From contig CANMVA010000001.1 in the NCBI GenBank assembly GCA_947501355.1, positions 496,001 through 560,000 on the forward strand: DNA of 64,000 nt, given 5' to 3'. Position 1 is the stretch's first letter. Each line of letters starts with the position of its first letter. This DNA is from an uncultured Paracoccaceae bacterium (GTDB taxonomy: Bacteria > Pseudomonadota > Alphaproteobacteria > Rhodobacterales > Rhodobacteraceae). The position numbers were made by a program, and so were the translations under genes. Shown here piece after piece: positions 44,894-52,898 of the stretch. The notes below the pieces were generated by a model. It saw only the letters and a program-made list of their open reading frames with translations, was not told where the DNA came from and did not search any database.

Positions 44894-45853
44894 TTAGCTG
44901 TTGACCGCCCGCAGGACGCGCTTTCGCAGCGCCTTGGCGATCTGACCCGATACGGCTTGTGCCACCGGGGGCGGAAACGCATTGCCTACCTGCCGATATG
45001 CATTCGTCTTTGCTCCGGTGAAGTGCCAGTCGTCAGGGAAGCCCTGTATCCGGGCTACCATCGGTACGGTCAGGCGCGGCATGCCGTTGTGGAATGGGTC
45101 GGGTGCTTCGGGCGCTATGGTACGCCCTTCGACGCCAAGCGTCGCCCACGCGGCCCGCGCACGGGTCGGCCCTAGGTCTGGTCCGCCATGCTTCTTGGAG
45201 CCGCCCACAATGGTAGGTGCGATTTCGTCGGCCTTGGCCGCCCAATCTTCGGCGCCACGCCAACCCCGCGCCGCCATCAGGTCGTGAAGTGTCTCGCCAA
45301 CCGTGGGCGGATTGTGTGGGTTGGGTTCCGGCCAGTCGAAATAATCTGCGCGCGCCTTCTGCATGGCGACGATCACCACGCGAGGGCGCAGCTGAGGTAC
45401 GCCGTAGTCCGACGCGTTTAGCAGCCGCCAATCTGTCTTGTAGCCCAGCTTCTCAAGTTGTGATTTCAGGCGCTCCCGATAATCGTGGAACACTGCGTCG
45501 AGAAATCCGCGCACATTCTCAATCATCACCGCGCGGGGGCGAGCCGCATCTACAATGTCGATTGCGTCATTAAACAGGTTACGCTCGTCCTGCTCGCCAA
45601 GCTGCTTTCCTGCAACAGAGAAAGGTGGACATGGCAGTCCCCCGGCCAAGAGGTCCATGCCAGTATAGTCGGCTGCACTTTCCTTGAATACGCGCATGTC
45701 CTCTTCGAGCACGTTCCATGCCGGTCGGTTATGGCGCAACGTGTTGCAGCAATGTTTGTCGATCTCGACGAGCGCGGTGTGGGCGAACCCAGCCTTTTCC
45801 AGCCCGAGTGCCTGTCCTCCAGCACCAGCACAGAGTTCCACAGATGTCAGCAT
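44894..45853 (-). CDS. C5-cytosine DNA methyltransferase of the NaeI-like system
   Basis: About 319 residues from MLTSVELCAG. Motif I ELCAGAGGQALGLEKAG, motif IV GGLPCPPFS (catalytic Cys75), motif VI MIENV, motif VIII QLRPRVVIV and motif X QVGNAFPPPVA are all present. It protects host sites from the neighbouring endonuclease. It precedes and probably shares a transcript with it, so protection is made first. Confidence 0.92.
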   Translation of the reverse strand: MLTSVELCAGAGGQALGLEKAGFAHTALVEIDKHCCNTLRHNRPAWNVLEEDMRVFKESAADYTGMDLLAGGLPCPPFSVAGKQLGEQDERNLFNDAIDIVDAARPRAVMIENVRGFLDAVFHDYRERLKSQLEKLGYKTDWRLLNASDYGVPQLRPRVVIVAMQKARADYFDWPEPNPHNPPTVGETLHDLMAARGWRGAEDWAAKADEIAPTIVGGSKKHGGPDLGPTRARAAWATLGVEGRTIAPEAPDPFHNGMPRLTVPMVARIQGFPDDWHFTGAKTNAYRQVGNAFPPPVAQAVSGQIAKALRKRVLRAVNS

Positions 45854-46534
45854 GTTGCCCGCCCTCTTTTTACACATACAACCTGTTGCAGTCGCCTAGA
45901 TCAAGTAGCGCCACACTGTGCATACACGTTCTTAATTTGTTCCTATTGCCTTTTACCTCAGATCGCAAGCTCGCGAGCCGTTGCTTCTGCAGTACAGGTT
46001 AAGCCGTGTTGCCGTTGTACGACCCGTCAGGTTGTAGGCAGAGGGAGTGGCTAGGAACCAATCCGGGGTGCTCGTTGACGGTACTGTCACTCTCAGATTG
46101 AAGGTGCTCCTTTGCGCTGATCGCTTACGCGGGGAATGCTCGGCAACTGAAGGTTTGCTTGCCCAGACACATTGAACCTCTGCCTTCGCGGATTCAGACT
46201 TAGCGATCCAAGGTACTTCTAGGAAAAACGGCAGTACCTCGAGCAATATCCTCCGCCAGTCGGCGATCCAATACCCTCCGCAGCCTAGCCTTTTCTGAAA
46301 CCGGAATGAGCTTGGGTACTTGGTACGGCTCCGGCGGCCCAATGAACCGGTCTCGTTCAGCTCTTATGTCGTCAAATGTCGGGCGCTTCGTCATTTTGGT
46401 GTCCCAAGTATCCATGCTGCGTCGAACAGCGTGTACCATACGTAGCTCAGAGTTCATCGGGCATATCTTGAGCACGTTCAGAAACCATAGCAGGGCGACT
46501 ACCGAAAAAACATAGTCTCAGATATCTGCAGGGA
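45854..46534. other. 681-bp upstream region of the methyltransferase
   Basis: AT-richer than the backbone. One weak minus-strand ORF lies inside (46200-46394, listed separately). No insertion sequence, tRNA or clear operator found. Confidence 0.4.
46200..46394 (-). CDS. Possible small protein, 64 aa
   Basis: MTKRPTFDDIRAERDRFIGP then SEKARLRRVLDRRLAEDIARG: charged, helical and credible as a small DNA-associated protein, but no ribosome site is evident and upstream in-frame starts exist (46475). Could be a chance frame. Confidence 0.35.
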   Translation of the reverse strand: MTKRPTFDDIRAERDRFIGPPEPYQVPKLIPVSEKARLRRVLDRRLAEDIARGTAVFPRSTLDR

Positions 46535-47104
46535 ATGAGGCAACACTTCTCTAACCAAACCGACGAACGGGTCCACTGGCTTACTCTTTTTTTGAAGTTG
46601 CCTAGCGAGGGAATCGCAGCTCATTTTCCGTCGGAAGCTGATTGTGAGGCTCGGATTGCGCAAGTCCGGTGGCCAAATGGCCCGATCTGCGCCGCGTGCT
46701 TAGGGAAAAATATTGCCGACCCAACGACGCGAAAACCCTTCCGCTGTCGGGATTGCAACAAGCAATTTTCGGTAACGTCCGAGACGATCCTCCACGGTCG
46801 GCGCCTCAACCTGCAAACGTATTTTCAGCTGGCAGCCTCGATCATCGAGGGCGAAGTGAGGGGCTCACAGCTCACCGGACATGGCATCAAAGACACCTAC
46901 GGTATCGCATATGCGACGGCGGTTAGGTTGAAGAGGACAATCACGGATGAGCTGTCATCCGGCGATGGCGGCCTGCTGGGCCGCTGTATCTGCGCACGCG
47001 AGTTAGCCATACCGCAAGATGTTGAGCTTGGTTCGGTTGATCACCTCGATTGGCTGCAAGGCGAACTGCAACGTCGGCGCTGGAAGTCACTTGGTTTTGA
47101 GTAA
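46535..47104 (+). CDS. IS1595-type zinc-ribbon protein, transposase remnant or derived regulator
   Basis: 189 residues. WPNGPICAACLGKN and FRCRDCNKQFSVTSETILHGR form the zinc ribbon that opens IS1595 transposases, followed by a helical stretch (QTYFQLAASIIEGEVRGSQL). The DDE/DDN catalytic half is absent. It could be a truncated transposase or a domesticated DNA-binding protein just before the tniA operon. Confidence 0.7.
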   Translation: MRQHFSNQTDERVHWLTLFLKLPSEGIAAHFPSEADCEARIAQVRWPNGPICAACLGKNIADPTTRKPFRCRDCNKQFSVTSETILHGRRLNLQTYFQLAASIIEGEVRGSQLTGHGIKDTYGIAYATAVRLKRTITDELSSGDGGLLGRCICARELAIPQDVELGSVDHLDWLQGELQRRRWKSLGFE

Positions 47105-47550
47105 AGTAGACAGCGCGTCCACAGTTTGGAAATCGATCTTGCCCGCCAAGGCTTCCAGGAACCGATTTTGCCTCTTAGTTCCTCTTCAAAGCACACCGGC
47201 AGGGAGCGCTTAATTCAAGAATTCGAGAAGGAATTCTCGTTCTTGGGGTGCTGCTAGACGTGCGAATTTATGGAAGGGCGGGAAAGCTAACCTTATGAAA
47301 TAAAATAGGAATTGACTCAATCAGCGGTGCGCTGAACCCTGTGCTTAAATCCACTAGGAGGATCAGTACGTCGGCACTTGCCAGATGAAAGAAAAGAGCA
47401 CGCCCGAAGGCGTGCCATAAAGGTAGGGCTGGTCGCCCGTTACTGCTTGCAACGCTAGAGGCTCCTAAGGGCCCGTGCAAGCGCGATCCGGACCCCTACG
47501 AAACTGAACTTAAGACCTCGATTGCACCCGCTTTCGAGAACGGAGAAGCC
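47105..47550. other. 446-bp leader of the tniA operon
   Basis: Holds an imperfect hairpin at 47216-47245 (CAAGAA-CGAGAA pairing with TTCTCG-TTCTTG) and a minus-strand terminator at 47399-47416. No protein gene is convincing. Promoter elements of the tni operon should be here. Confidence 0.45.
47388..47416 (-). terminator. Minus-strand hairpin terminator without a visible gene
   Basis: Read on the minus strand: GCACGCC-TTCG-GGCGTGC (47416 to 47399) then TCTTTTCTTTC. A 7-bp GC stem with the stable TTCG loop and a T-rich tail is a standard terminator, yet no minus-strand protein gene lies upstream, so it may end a small RNA starting near 47480-47550. Confidence 0.65.
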
Positions 47551-47679
47551 ATGATTAACCAGATGATTTATGATCCACATCTCAAGGAAAGGGAGAAGCA
47601 GCCTCCTCTGGAGTTGGGTCCGATCCCGGGCGTGCTGCCATTTGCTGGTCATCGCAGCCACGCCCGCGAGCTTCGCTGA
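47551..47679 (+). CDS. Small ORF upstream of tniA, 42 aa
   Basis: CGGAGAAGCC then ATG. Product MINQMIYDPHLKEREKQPPL continuing ELGPIPGVLPFAGHRSHAREL: proline-rich, no family known. Its end lies 10 bp before the next small ORF, so the two may be coupled with tniA. Confidence 0.5.
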   Translation: MINQMIYDPHLKEREKQPPLELGPIPGVLPFAGHRSHARELR

Positions 47680-47689
47680 TGATAAGGTC

Positions 47690-47959
47690 GTGGTAGATGG
47701 CGACAGCTACACCCGAGGATATCGGGACAACCTGTTTCGGGTTTGGGAAGCGACGAAGCGCCCTGATCAGGAGGCAGACGATCACCTGCTGGATGTGGCC
47801 CGTTGGATAACCTTCTGGGACCTCGGTCAGTTAATCCGCTCCTGCGAGCTTCCGAGCGCAAGGGCCTTTGACGCGGCATTGAGGCTGATTGGTCGCAAGG
47901 CCTTGGGGACGAACTGGCACACCCTCATCTGGATGCACTCAAGGGTGTGGGCTGGCTGA
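47690..47959 (+). CDS. Hypothetical protein coupled to tniA, 89 aa
   Basis: GTG start after GATAAGGTC is the likeliest; the frame is open further upstream. Helical, with DNLFRVWEATKRPDQEADDH and FDAALRLIGRKALGTNWH. Its TGA overlaps the tniA ATG (TGATG), a firm sign that it is translated. It has none of the TnsA endonuclease motifs; role unknown. Confidence 0.6.
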   Translation: MVDGDSYTRGYRDNLFRVWEATKRPDQEADDHLLDVARWITFWDLGQLIRSCELPSARAFDAALRLIGRKALGTNWHTLIWMHSRVWAG

Positions 47960-50196
47960 TGGACCACGCGCCCTTCTATAAAGTTCCGGCCGGCTCCGAG
48001 CTAATCCTCGACCACGTGCGTTGGCGTGTGGTCGGAAAGGATTCGGACGGCTATGCTGTAGAGGGGTTAGACGACGGCGAGTTCACCAAGTTCTCGTTCG
48101 AGCGGGTAAACGAGGCGATCCGTCTGAGCGACTGCGAAGTCATCACGCCGAAGCAGTCGGAGAAGAAGAAGAGGCTACTCGCCCATACCGGCGGCATCGC
48201 ACATGTTTCGCAGCTCTCCGACGATGAGCAGCGCGACATCAGGGCGCGTCTGGGCCTCATGAAAGCCATGCGCGAACTCGAGGACCAAGGGGTCAAGCTC
48301 ACCCAACGCTACCTCGACCTGCCGGACGTTCGCAGGAAGCTGGATCAACGCGCTCGCAACCTCATGGGTGCCCCCAACCTCTTCCAAGGGGTCTACATCG
48401 GCAGCGCAAGAAACCCCCATGCGATCCCGAAGGGGCGGACGTTGCAACAGATGTACCACCTCTATCATGAGTTCGATCAAGAGGCGGTGGTCCTGCTGCG
48501 CAAGCACCACAGAAAGGGACCGCAAGGCGAGGATCGATGCAGGCTGACCGCTTTGCAGGAACACTTCATCGATTTGGTCATAGACGCCTACCAGAAAACC
48601 ACTCAACCGCAGCTCGCAACGATCTTTGGAGACCTGGAAGCGCATTACCTGGTGAACTTTCCGGACGTCTTTCCGTCCGATTTCAAAGTCCCTTCAATCA
48701 CTACCGTCAGAAACCGGGTCAACCAAATCGACGAGACCGCCAAACAAGTCGCCCGCAACGGACTGAAGTACGCGAAGAACAAGTACGGCGCCGGATCCAC
48801 CAGTGTTCGCGCGCTGATGTATGGCGAGATGATCGCGACGGATCAGGTTTACCTATCGATCTTCGTAAACGACAGGGGCGAGGTCCGCGTCAGGGAACTC
48901 TCCAGGGAAGAGTACGACGATAAACCAGCCAAGAACGAGATCCGTCGGATCTGGCTGCACGTGATGATCGATGTCGCGACCCGCGAAGTGCTGGCATGGG
49001 TCCTGGCCGAGACCCCTGATGCCGATCACCAGCGCAGCCTCACGCGCATGGCGATGCGGGATAAGACCCGGGAAAAGTTGCGCTACGGCTGTAAGCACGA
49101 TCCCGCACCCCCGGTCGGTCTTTCCCTTGTGAAGTCCGACAACGGAGCCGCCACGCGCAACGCCGACATGTACGAGCGCCTTCTCGGTGCAGGCACAGCG
49201 GTGCAGATGAACAGGGCCTATGAGTCAGTCGACAACACCTTCGCGGAGCGCTTGATCGGCACCTTGCAGTTTACGGTTCTGAACACTCTTCCTGGCTATG
49301 CTGGCAGCTATCCCGGCGAGTTGAAAGGATACGACGCCGAGAAGGCGGCGCGCCTCTCCATCGAAAATCTGATGGGTGTCCTGACGAGATACTTCGTCGA
49401 TGAGTATCCCCATCGTCCCCACAGGGGCACGGGTATGAACAAAGCCTCGCCGCGCATGAAGCGGTTGGCTTGCCGAGCGCAATATGGCGAGATCAAGCCG
49501 CCAAGTCCCGACGAGCGCCGTATCCATCTTGGTGAACGCCACGTCGTCACCACCACATCGGAAGGCGTGTGCGTCTCCGGCATTTGGTACAACTCCCCCA
49601 AACTGCAGGAGTTCACCGGCGGTATGCCGAAGAAGGTGCTGGTCTGCCTCGATCCCGATGACTTGCGCATCGTGACAATCTTCAGCCAGGAAACCAACGA
49701 TGTGATGACCGCCCAACTCAGGATGGTTGAGTTCGCCGACATGACGCTCGACGAGGCGATCGACTCCATGGTCGAGGCGGTCGAGGCTTTCCCCGAAGAG
49801 AAGCTCATCGACCAAAAACGCTACCGTGAGGCGCGGGCACGCAGAGTGCAGGAGGCTGGTTTAGCTCCGAATCCACGGTTGCCAGCGAACTATCGTACCG
49901 CGGAAGAGCGACAAAAAATGGTGGAGAGCATCGCGAACGTCGAGTTCATCCCGATGGCGAGATCGGGCCCGACGGTCGCGCCCGGCAGCATCATGGACTC
50001 ACCGGTCCCCACTGTATCGACGACACATTGCGAGGAACCTAAAGCGATCGAAGCACCCGTCGCTCATCCGGCGCCACTGGTCCCGGAAAATCCTGAAGTC
50101 GAGGCCGGATCGCCGGAAGCGCAGTTCCCAGACGAGCCGACCCAGACCCAGACTTCGAAACCCATGTTCGCACCCATCACGAAGAGTAAGCTATGA
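47959..50196 (+). CDS. tniA: TniA/TnsB-family DDE transposase
   Basis: 745 residues. N-terminal helix-turn-helix DNA-binding region, then the Mu/rve-type catalytic core: MIATDQVYLSIF (first Asp), LVKSDNGAATR (second Asp) and YESVDNTFAERLIG (Glu). A C-terminal TniB-interacting region and a Pro-rich tail (residues about 670-745) follow. It performs strand transfer at the transposon ends. The ATG overlaps the preceding ORF, and the stop overlaps tniB. Confidence 0.9.
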   Translation: MDHAPFYKVPAGSELILDHVRWRVVGKDSDGYAVEGLDDGEFTKFSFERVNEAIRLSDCEVITPKQSEKKKRLLAHTGGIAHVSQLSDDEQRDIRARLGLMKAMRELEDQGVKLTQRYLDLPDVRRKLDQRARNLMGAPNLFQGVYIGSARNPHAIPKGRTLQQMYHLYHEFDQEAVVLLRKHHRKGPQGEDRCRLTALQEHFIDLVIDAYQKTTQPQLATIFGDLEAHYLVNFPDVFPSDFKVPSITTVRNRVNQIDETAKQVARNGLKYAKNKYGAGSTSVRALMYGEMIATDQVYLSIFVNDRGEVRVRELSREEYDDKPAKNEIRRIWLHVMIDVATREVLAWVLAETPDADHQRSLTRMAMRDKTREKLRYGCKHDPAPPVGLSLVKSDNGAATRNADMYERLLGAGTAVQMNRAYESVDNTFAERLIGTLQFTVLNTLPGYAGSYPGELKGYDAEKAARLSIENLMGVLTRYFVDEYPHRPHRGTGMNKASPRMKRLACRAQYGEIKPPSPDERRIHLGERHVVTTTSEGVCVSGIWYNSPKLQEFTGGMPKKVLVCLDPDDLRIVTIFSQETNDVMTAQLRMVEFADMTLDEAIDSMVEAVEAFPEEKLIDQKRYREARARRVQEAGLAPNPRLPANYRTAEERQKMVESIANVEFIPMARSGPTVAPGSIMDSPVPTVSTTHCEEPKAIEAPVAHPAPLVPENPEVEAGSPEAQFPDEPTQTQTSKPMFAPITKSKL

Positions 50197-51185
50197 GCCA
50201 GTTCGTCAATCAGACCATCAAGAATGCAGCAGAGCAACAGGGTGGCCAAATGTTTCCCTTCGAGCGGGCGAAGAGCCTACGCGATCGCTTTAAGGCTGTC
50301 CTGAGCGAGTATCTCGGCAACTTAGAACACGGCGGGTATTTCGAAGCCCGCGGCATTCTTGTCACTGGGCGTTCAAGGTGTGGCAAGACCAGAGAGATCC
50401 GGTCGCTGTTAAACAGCTACGCCGACGACCCGGCCATCATGCCCGACGGGCGTCCGGCAAAGTTCGTCCATGCGACCCTGCGCAGCACGGAAACCTGGAA
50501 GGATATCGGTAGCAAGACCGCCGGCGCAATGAGCTTTCCCATCGGGCCCAACACGCGCCTCAACCGAACGGAAATTTGGGAGATCGTCGTACGGGAAGCC
50601 AAGTTGAATGGTGTCGTTGGCATTCATTTCGATGAAGTGCAGCATACCTTCGCGGGCAAGTCCGAGAAAGCCGCCAAGGAAATCCTCGACGATTTCAAGA
50701 CCCTGATGAAATACGGGAGTGATTGGCCGCTGATCCTGATCTTCTCGGGCATCCCGAAACTTGACGAGTATATCCACATGGAGGAGCAGCTCTACACCAA
50801 GCTCGATCCCGTCCCATTCTTCGATATCGATTATGTCGATCCCGAAGCACCGCCCGATCAAGATCACCGAAGGACGGTTCATGAAATCATCGGAAGCTAT
50901 GCCCTGAGCACCGGTTTGGTCCCCGACGAAGGCCTCGCGACCTTGGACTTTCTGGAACGCCTGATCGCTGCGAGCGCCTTCCGCTGGGGACTGATGATCG
51001 AGATCGTACAGGGCGCGCTCACGATCTGTAAGTCAGCAGGAGCCACAACGCTCCGCCACGAGCACTTTGTCCAATGGTGGGTCGCGAAGACGAAGTCCCC
51101 CCCTGCCGCAAGCCCGTTCCTGCATAGCGATTTCCAGACGATGTATCGACGAGACCGTCCCCTGTTGCCGCAGATCGCCGACTGA
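50193..51185 (+). CDS. tniB: TniB/TnsC-family AAA+ regulator
   Basis: 330 residues. Walker A VTGRSRCGKTREI (around residue 55) and Walker B GIHFDEVQH; AAA+ ATPase that links the transposase to the TniQ-marked target. Four-base overlap with tniA (ATGA). A terminator follows, so the operon ends here, close to the right transposon end. Confidence 0.9.
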   Translation: MSQFVNQTIKNAAEQQGGQMFPFERAKSLRDRFKAVLSEYLGNLEHGGYFEARGILVTGRSRCGKTREIRSLLNSYADDPAIMPDGRPAKFVHATLRSTETWKDIGSKTAGAMSFPIGPNTRLNRTEIWEIVVREAKLNGVVGIHFDEVQHTFAGKSEKAAKEILDDFKTLMKYGSDWPLILIFSGIPKLDEYIHMEEQLYTKLDPVPFFDIDYVDPEAPPDQDHRRTVHEIIGSYALSTGLVPDEGLATLDFLERLIAASAFRWGLMIEIVQGALTICKSAGATTLRHEHFVQWWVAKTKSPPAASPFLHSDFQTMYRRDRPLLPQIAD

Positions 51186-51212
51186 CCAACCCCTCTCAGA
51201 TTCGCCGATCCG

Positions 51213-51242
51213 AAGCCCGCGTCCTTGGATGCGGGCTTTTCC
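51213..51242 (+). terminator. Rho-independent terminator of the tni operon
   Basis: AAGCCCGC and GCGGGCTT flank a ten-base loop and run into TTTT, 27 bp past tniB. Confidence 0.85.
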
Positions 51243-51284
51243 GTGGGCGGGTGGGCCCGGTGAAATTTCTTCAAAAAAAAGTTT

Positions 51285-51319
51285 GCGCAAGCTATTGGTG
51301 TGCCGCGCAAGCTATTGGT
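51285..51319 (-). repeat. Right-end transposase-site repeats
   Basis: GCGCAAGCTATTGGT occurs twice (51285-51299, 51305-51319), 20 bp apart. Reverse-complemented it reads ACCAATAGCTTGCGC, matching AACCAATAGTGCGCGC at the left end. These are likely TniA-binding sites. Confidence 0.8.
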
Positions 51320-51391
51320 TTCGCGCTATATCTCGAATCTGGTAAGGGCCTGAAAACACGTCAGAAATCACGCCCCTGTGTTCGCTCTATG

Positions 51392-51424
51392 TTCTTTTTG
51401 CGCGCACTTCTAGTTTCTCTGGCA
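51392..51424 (-). repeat. Right terminal inverted repeat
   Basis: Reverse complement starts TGCCAGAGAAACTAGAAGTG and matches the left end in about 28 of 33 positions, including AGTGCGCGCAAAA. Ends CTGGCA, followed at once by CCTGA. Confidence 0.85.
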
Positions 51425-51429
51425 CCTGA
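51425..51429. repeat. Target-site duplication CCTGA (right copy)
   Basis: Identical to 22186-22190; it directly abuts the right end. Beyond it the element's own DNA resumes. Confidence 0.88.
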
Positions 51430-51573
51430 AAAATATGGCTTATTTGCAAGGGGTTCTGCAGAAGCATGCAGAAACGCCCGTTTTGTTTTCCGCCGTTTTC
51501 TCCGGAAACGACCGAAATCTCGTACAAATCCTGTACAAAATTCGCGCGTTCGTGCGGCTTTTGGAGCAATCCA

Positions 51574-52428
51574 ATGAGCTGGCGGGTTGCAAATGCGTGC
51601 GCGGAACGAAAGTTCGGAAGTGCGACACGCAAGCAGATCATCATGTTCTTGGCGGACAAGGCCTCGGACGATGGGTCAGGCATCTGGTGTTCGAAGGGGA
51701 CAATCCAGCGGCATACTGAACTGGGCGAGACCACGGTCAAACGGACGATCCGGGACTTCCTGAAGGAGGGCATCCTGGTCGAGACCGGCGCGCGGGGGTG
51801 CAAGAACGGGTTCACCGTCGTTTATCGGATCGACCTGGCGCGGATCGAGGCGCTGGAACTGACCGCAGAACCCGATATCGAGACGGGGGCCATAGTGGAC
51901 CCCGTCCAGACTGGACCCGGAACGGGGGCCACAGTGGCCGGGGTACCGGGGCCACCACGGCCCCCAAACCATCCTAAAACCATCCATAAACCTCTTACGC
52001 GCGAGCGCGTGGCGGGGGAGGAAGAAGTGGCTGAGAAGATACTGGCCGCCTATCCGCCCGACCGTTTGCGCCGGAGGGCTGAGTGTCTGGGGCGGATCAA
52101 GGAGATCCTCGATGCCGGAACAGAGGTAGAAGACCTGTCGCAGGCCGTGAAGGCCTACGCGACTGAGAGCGCGGGCTTCACTCGGTCGAAGGTCTGCTTC
52201 TCTGACAACTGGTTCAAGTCTGGGCGATGGAGGACCTACGTCGAGGACATCGCCAGGGGCCGAGAAGAGACGAAAGCCAAAGAATCCGAGATGCTGGCAG
52301 GATTGGCGAACTGGGTGACGGAAAAGCATCCGCTCTGTAGGCACATCACGCCCAGCCAGATCGATGCGCTCCTGGCGGCAGAGTTGGTGACACAGGCGCA
52401 AATCCAAGCCGCAGGCCTCGGATCATGA
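51574..52428 (+). CDS. Winged helix-turn-helix protein upstream of mob genes
   Basis: 284 residues. ATG with TTGGAG upstream. N-terminal winged helix (SATRKQIIMFLADKAS, GTIQRHTELGETTVKRTIRDF), a Pro/Gly linker at about 110-145 and a helical C-terminal domain. It resembles plasmid replication/partition-type HTH proteins seen beside mobilization genes. The stop overlaps the mobC start (ATGA), so it is part of the mob operon. Confidence 0.75.
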   Translation: MSWRVANACAERKFGSATRKQIIMFLADKASDDGSGIWCSKGTIQRHTELGETTVKRTIRDFLKEGILVETGARGCKNGFTVVYRIDLARIEALELTAEPDIETGAIVDPVQTGPGTGATVAGVPGPPRPPNHPKTIHKPLTRERVAGEEEVAEKILAAYPPDRLRRRAECLGRIKEILDAGTEVEDLSQAVKAYATESAGFTRSKVCFSDNWFKSGRWRTYVEDIARGREETKAKESEMLAGLANWVTEKHPLCRHITPSQIDALLAAELVTQAQIQAAGLGS

Positions 52429-52898
52429 CCGCCACCGATCCCCCCGAAGAGCAAACAGCAAGGCGACCCATGTCATACGCTGGCGCTGCTGACACAGGAC
52501 CTTGCGAGGGGCGGCAAGCCTCCCCTTCGAACCCCACCAGCGCGGGTAAAGCCCGCACCAAAGAAGCGCTGACCGAGACCTTCGTCTTCCGCTGCACCGC
52601 GTCCGAGAAGGCCCAGCTGCGCGCCAAGGCCGAGGCCGCTGGACTGCCCGCCTCGACGCTTTTGCGGGAGGCGCTTGGCCTCACCGGGGCCCGCCGCCGC
52701 AAGCCCATCCCCCGCGTCGATCCGGCGCTTGTGCTGGCCGTTGGACGCATCGGCGGCAACCTCAACCAGATTGCCCGCTGGCTGAACCACGCCATAAAGG
52801 TCGGGCGCACCGACCTCGACAGCCTGACCGTCGCGCGCCGCCTTGTGGTGATCGAACGCCAGCTCAAAGCGCTCCTCGATGAGGCGCCGCGGTGCTGA
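52425..52898 (+). CDS. mobC: MobC-family relaxosome accessory protein
   Basis: 157 residues. A disordered N-terminus, then a ribbon-helix-helix-like start (TFVFRCTASEKAQLRAKAEA) and the MobC signature VGRIGGNLNQIARWLN. It binds oriT and helps the relaxase open it. Seven-base overlap with mobA. Confidence 0.85.
   Translation: MTATDPPEEQTARRPMSYAGAADTGPCEGRQASPSNPTSAGKARTKEALTETFVFRCTASEKAQLRAKAEAAGLPASTLLREALGLTGARRRKPIPRVDPALVLAVGRIGGNLNQIARWLNHAIKVGRTDLDSLTVARRLVVIERQLKALLDEAPRC

Larger units (their letters stand above)
22191..51424. mobile_element. Tn7/Tn5053-like transposon with TniA, TniB, TniQ and defence cargo
   Basis: 29,234 bp. Both ends begin TGCCAGA and match in about 28 of 33 positions when one is reverse-complemented; both contain AGTGCGCGCAAAA at the same offset, and a perfect CCTGA duplication flanks them. 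tniA and tniB stand inside the right end; tniQ is internal on the other strand. Cargo includes Hachiman, a NaeI-like restriction-modification pair, a AAA+/phosphoesterase cassette and many small stress-type genes. Confidence 0.88.

Noticed and set aside
45953-46342. 129-codon minus frame between the methyltransferase and the zinc-ribbon gene
   Set aside because: No ribosome site or recognisable features; overlaps a slightly better small ORF.
47551-47959. TnsA endonuclease upstream of tniA
   Set aside because: Neither small ORF shows the TnsA catalytic acidic/Lys pattern, and both are too short.
36049-51185. CRISPR-associated transposon
   Set aside because: tniA, tniB and tniQ are present, but no cas gene, repeat-spacer array or tracr-like RNA was seen; TniQ is also longer than the CRISPR-linked type.
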